Shown piece after piece: positions 61,947-64,000 of a DNA stretch of 64,000 nucleotides. Position numbers and translations under genes: made by a program. This DNA is from an uncultured Roseibium sp. (lineage in GTDB: Bacteria; Pseudomonadota; Alphaproteobacteria; Rhizobiales; Stappiaceae): NCBI RefSeq assembly GCF_947499295.1, contig NZ_CANMNP010000003.1:186001-250000 (forward strand), read 5' to 3'. The notes under the pieces were generated by a model. It was not told the DNA's origin. It made no database searches and worked only from the letters and a program-made list of their open reading frames with translations. Position 1 is the stretch's first letter; each line of letters starts with the position of its first letter.

Positions 61947-62416
61947 TAGGGGGCCAGTCCCTGGGGCAGGCGGGCATAGAGCGGGTCGCCGTGCCAGAAC
62001 GCGTCCGTTGGACCGACAGCAAAGTCGATCAGGTTCCAGCGATTGTACTGAAAACGGAGCAGGGCGAAGGTGGCGAGGCCGTCCATGTATTCAGCCTGCT
62101 GCGCATATGTGGTGCTTCTCAGATCAATGACGCCGCCGCCCGGTCTTTGCGGGCTGACCTGAACAAATGCCCAGCCGTTGCCGGCACGCATCCAGTCGAC
62201 CACAAACTCCAATGGCGGCCCGACCCGGGCTTCCAGCATCGGACGCACTGCATTGAGAATATCGCCGCGTTCAGGTGTGCCACGGGCAGGTTCGTAAACA
62301 GACTGGGCTGCCGCTTGAATGCCAAGGCAAACCAGAAGAACAAGACATGCGGAAATCGTCGTAACCAATTGCTTTGATTTTGAAAAAGAGATTTCTTGAG
62401 AAATTGATTCAAGCAC
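61943..62416 (-). CDS. Secreted protein of unknown function
   Basis: 157 residues, GTG start with a GGAGAC site. A signal peptide follows a charged N-terminus (VTTISACLVLLVCLGIQAAA, cut near AAAQS). The mature protein, about 120 residues, carries ARVGPPLEFVVDWMRAGNGW and a C-terminal FAVGPTDAFWHGDPLYARLP, Trp/Tyr-rich and likely a beta fold. I do not recognise it. Its end overlaps the channel gene stop by 4 bp, tail to tail. Confidence 0.6.
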   Translation of the reverse strand: MLESISQEISFSKSKQLVTTISACLVLLVCLGIQAAAQSVYEPARGTPERGDILNAVRPMLEARVGPPLEFVVDWMRAGNGWAFVQVSPQRPGGGVIDLRSTTYAQQAEYMDGLATFALLRFQYNRWNLIDFAVGPTDAFWHGDPLYARLPQGLAPY

Positions 62417-62464
62417 GGCAGTCTCCGTTTAGGCAGAAGTTCAGAAAGCAGGCGAGACGCTACC

Positions 62465-63157
62465 ATGAAAACCATCGGTTTGCTCGGTGGAATGAGCTGG
62501 GAAAGCACATCCATCTATTATCAGTTGCTCAATCGCTTGACGCGTGAACGACTGGGTGGTCTGCATTCCGCTAAATGCCTGCTTTGGTCGTTTGATTTTG
62601 CAGAGATTGAAGCTGCACAAGCGAGTGGCAATTGGCAACTGGCGACACAAATGTTGATTGCCGCGGCTGAACGTCTCGAAAGAGGCGGTGCGGACTGCCT
62701 GGTCATCTGTACCAACACGATGCACAAAATGGCCGGTGACATTCAAATTGCCAGTGCCTTGCCGCTCATCCACATTGCAGATGCAACGGCACCGGCCATA
62801 ACACAAGCGGGGTGCCGGGCACCGCTTCTTCTGGCGACCGGCTACACGATGGAGCAGGACTTTTACAAGGGCCACCTTCGAGATCGCCACGGCATCGATG
62901 TGCGCATTCCGGAACCGGACGACAGGGCTGAGGTTCACCGGATCATCTATGAGGAACTGTGCCGGGGAGAAGTCTGGGCCGATTCCAAGCAGACCTTTTT
63001 GGATATCGTTGAAAAAGAAGTCAGCGGTGGGGCCGATGCAGTCATATTCGGCTGTACGGAAATCGGACTGCTGTTAAAACCGGAGGACTTTTCCATTCCG
63101 GCCTTTGATACGACCGTGCTTCACGCCAGGGCTGCGCTCGATTTCGCGCTGTCTTGA
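62465..63157 (+). CDS. Aspartate/glutamate racemase-family protein
   Basis: 230 residues. The two catalytic cysteines of PLP-independent racemases are visible: CTNTMHK near residue 84 and FGCTEIGLLL near 198. The N-terminal MKTIGLLGGMSWEST is typical of the YgeA-like amino-acid racemase group. The substrate amino acid is unknown. It is divergent from the 157-residue gene, 48 bp apart. Confidence 0.88.
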   Translation: MKTIGLLGGMSWESTSIYYQLLNRLTRERLGGLHSAKCLLWSFDFAEIEAAQASGNWQLATQMLIAAAERLERGGADCLVICTNTMHKMAGDIQIASALPLIHIADATAPAITQAGCRAPLLLATGYTMEQDFYKGHLRDRHGIDVRIPEPDDRAEVHRIIYEELCRGEVWADSKQTFLDIVEKEVSGGADAVIFGCTEIGLLLKPEDFSIPAFDTTVLHARAALDFALS

Positions 63158-63235
63158 ACGGCTTGAGATCAACGGTCTGGACAGCTTGGAGATCTGGAAG
63201 GGTGGTCTCCGCCGTTTGGCTCGTAAGCTACTTTA

Positions 63236-63874
63236 TCAATCTGGCGGAACAGGCGCGGTCGCCTGAAAACTCGCTCTGGATTTGAACAACGACAGCCAAG
63301 CCGCCAGTCGGGGTGTGCCCTTTAGAAGCAGTTCTCCTTCTTCTGCGATCTCAAATAGAGACAGCATTGGGGCGGCATGACAGTCGGCGAGGCTTGGGAG
63401 ATCACCAAGAAGGAACGGGTCCCCTTCAAAAAGCGTTTCAAGGGCGGCGAGCACGGTGCGGGCCGGACCAAGCGCCGACGCGATTCTGACCTCGTCAGCC
63501 GGGGCCCCCTCGCGTGTCTTGACCACCCGTTCTACGTAAATGTCCCAGACCAGCGTCCGATAGGCATAGGCATCCAGGATAGACTGGATCTGCGCCATCC
63601 TGGCCCGGAGCTTCGAGGTCGCGGGTTGCAGGGCAGGGCCGCCGAAGGCCTCGTCCACATAGCGCAGGATAGCGGGTGTCTCATAGAGATGAAAATCACC
63701 GTGCTTCAACAAGGGGATTTTACCGAACGGGTGCAGTGTCTGATACGCCGACGATGGCCCTTCAGGGGCAAAGATATCGATGGGTGTCAGGTCGTAGGAC
63801 ACGCCCTTTTCCTCAAGTGCCAACCGGGCCGACCGGACATAAACGGAATAGTCTGCCCCTAAGAGTTCAATCAT
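63236..63874 (-). CDS. Glutathione S-transferase family protein
   Basis: 212 residues from ATG 63874, which follows GGAGGA; a longer frame upstream has no site. The N-terminal thioredoxin fold (MIELLGADYSVYVRSARLAL; FGKIPLLKHGDFHLYETPAI with the glutathione-binding ETPAI) precedes the helical C-terminal domain with DLPSLADCHAAPML. The substrate is unknown. The last 126 bp of the window upstream of it show nothing clear. Confidence 0.88.
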   Translation of the reverse strand: MIELLGADYSVYVRSARLALEEKGVSYDLTPIDIFAPEGPSSAYQTLHPFGKIPLLKHGDFHLYETPAILRYVDEAFGGPALQPATSKLRARMAQIQSILDAYAYRTLVWDIYVERVVKTREGAPADEVRIASALGPARTVLAALETLFEGDPFLLGDLPSLADCHAAPMLSLFEIAEEGELLLKGTPRLAAWLSLFKSRASFQATAPVPPD

Positions 63875-64000
63875 GATGTTCCTCCGCTCAGCCGGTCGAG
63901 CCTCAGCCTGTGACGTGGGTCGGTCAGCCGCCAAATACTGCCAAATGTTGCCCCAAGTACGCCGAGGCCAGTTGCTCCTCCCAATAAAAACATAATCAGC

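Noticed and set aside
1..64000. tRNA, rRNA, CRISPR arrays, insertion sequences, prophage or integration sites
   Set aside because: I looked for cloverleaf-like sequences, repeated spacers, transposase or integrase motifs and long direct repeats and saw none I could support.

Overview
The window is a 64 kb piece of a free-living alphaproteobacterial chromosome. Lineage markers are FliX, CckA, CtrA-type TTAA-N7-TTAA boxes, a single-cysteine DksA, DUF2336 and DUF6468 (PflI-like) proteins and a two-hairpin GAAC-type SOS box at recA. Gene content suggests Hyphomicrobiales, perhaps a marine Stappiaceae (Roseibium/Labrenzia-like); that placement is inference. I see no rRNA, tRNA, CRISPR array, insertion sequence or prophage.

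Region 1 (1-26 kb) is mostly flagellar. fliX and dksA lie at the left edge, followed by a cpdB-type phosphodiesterase and a lytic transglycosylase. Then come flgF-flgG-flgA-flgH (minus), fliL-fliM-pflI-motE and a 1428-residue periplasmic AMIN-like/TPR protein (plus), a DUF2336 gene, fliO-fliP (minus), flgB-flgC-fliE-fliQ-fliR-flhB (plus), and the hybrid kinase cckA, which heads the CtrA pathway. Control sequences are readable: a GG-N10-GC sigma-54 promoter before flgF, a perfect CtrA box before flgB, and a repeated palindrome GGCAA-N3-TTGCC at four flagellar upstream sites. The palindrome resembles the ftr elements bound by FlbD, the partner of FliX.

Region 2 (26-36.2 kb) holds a cupin, an RND efflux pair, a ynbA/ynbB-like phospholipid operon with a PlsC acyltransferase, an unusual subtilase preceded by a small propeptide-like ORF, and a DUF1287 protein.

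Region 3 (36.3-47.3 kb) is accessory metabolism and regulation. It contains a degenerate SixA-like/Nudix fusion, a LysR regulator, a tautomerase, a PLP enzyme of the cysteine synthase fold, an MHS transporter, a sugE/gdx guanidinium exporter under a guanidine-II (mini-ykkC) riboswitch, a PAS-LuxR regulator divergent from an acyl-CoA ligase/3-hydroxybutyrate dehydrogenase pair, an L,D-transpeptidase, a TetR/VOC divergent pair with visible operators, and a lipoprotein.

Region 4 (47.4-53.9 kb) is a three-gene block of uncharacterised coiled-coil/membrane proteins (483, 308 and 401 residues) divergent from a DUF3772-MscS channel. It is the best candidate here for an undescribed membrane-stress system. 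Region 5 (53.9-64 kb) carries psuK-psuG, recA, alaS, a 41-residue membrane protein, a cyclic-nucleotide-gated K+ channel, an unknown secreted protein, an Asp/Glu racemase-family protein and a glutathione S-transferase.
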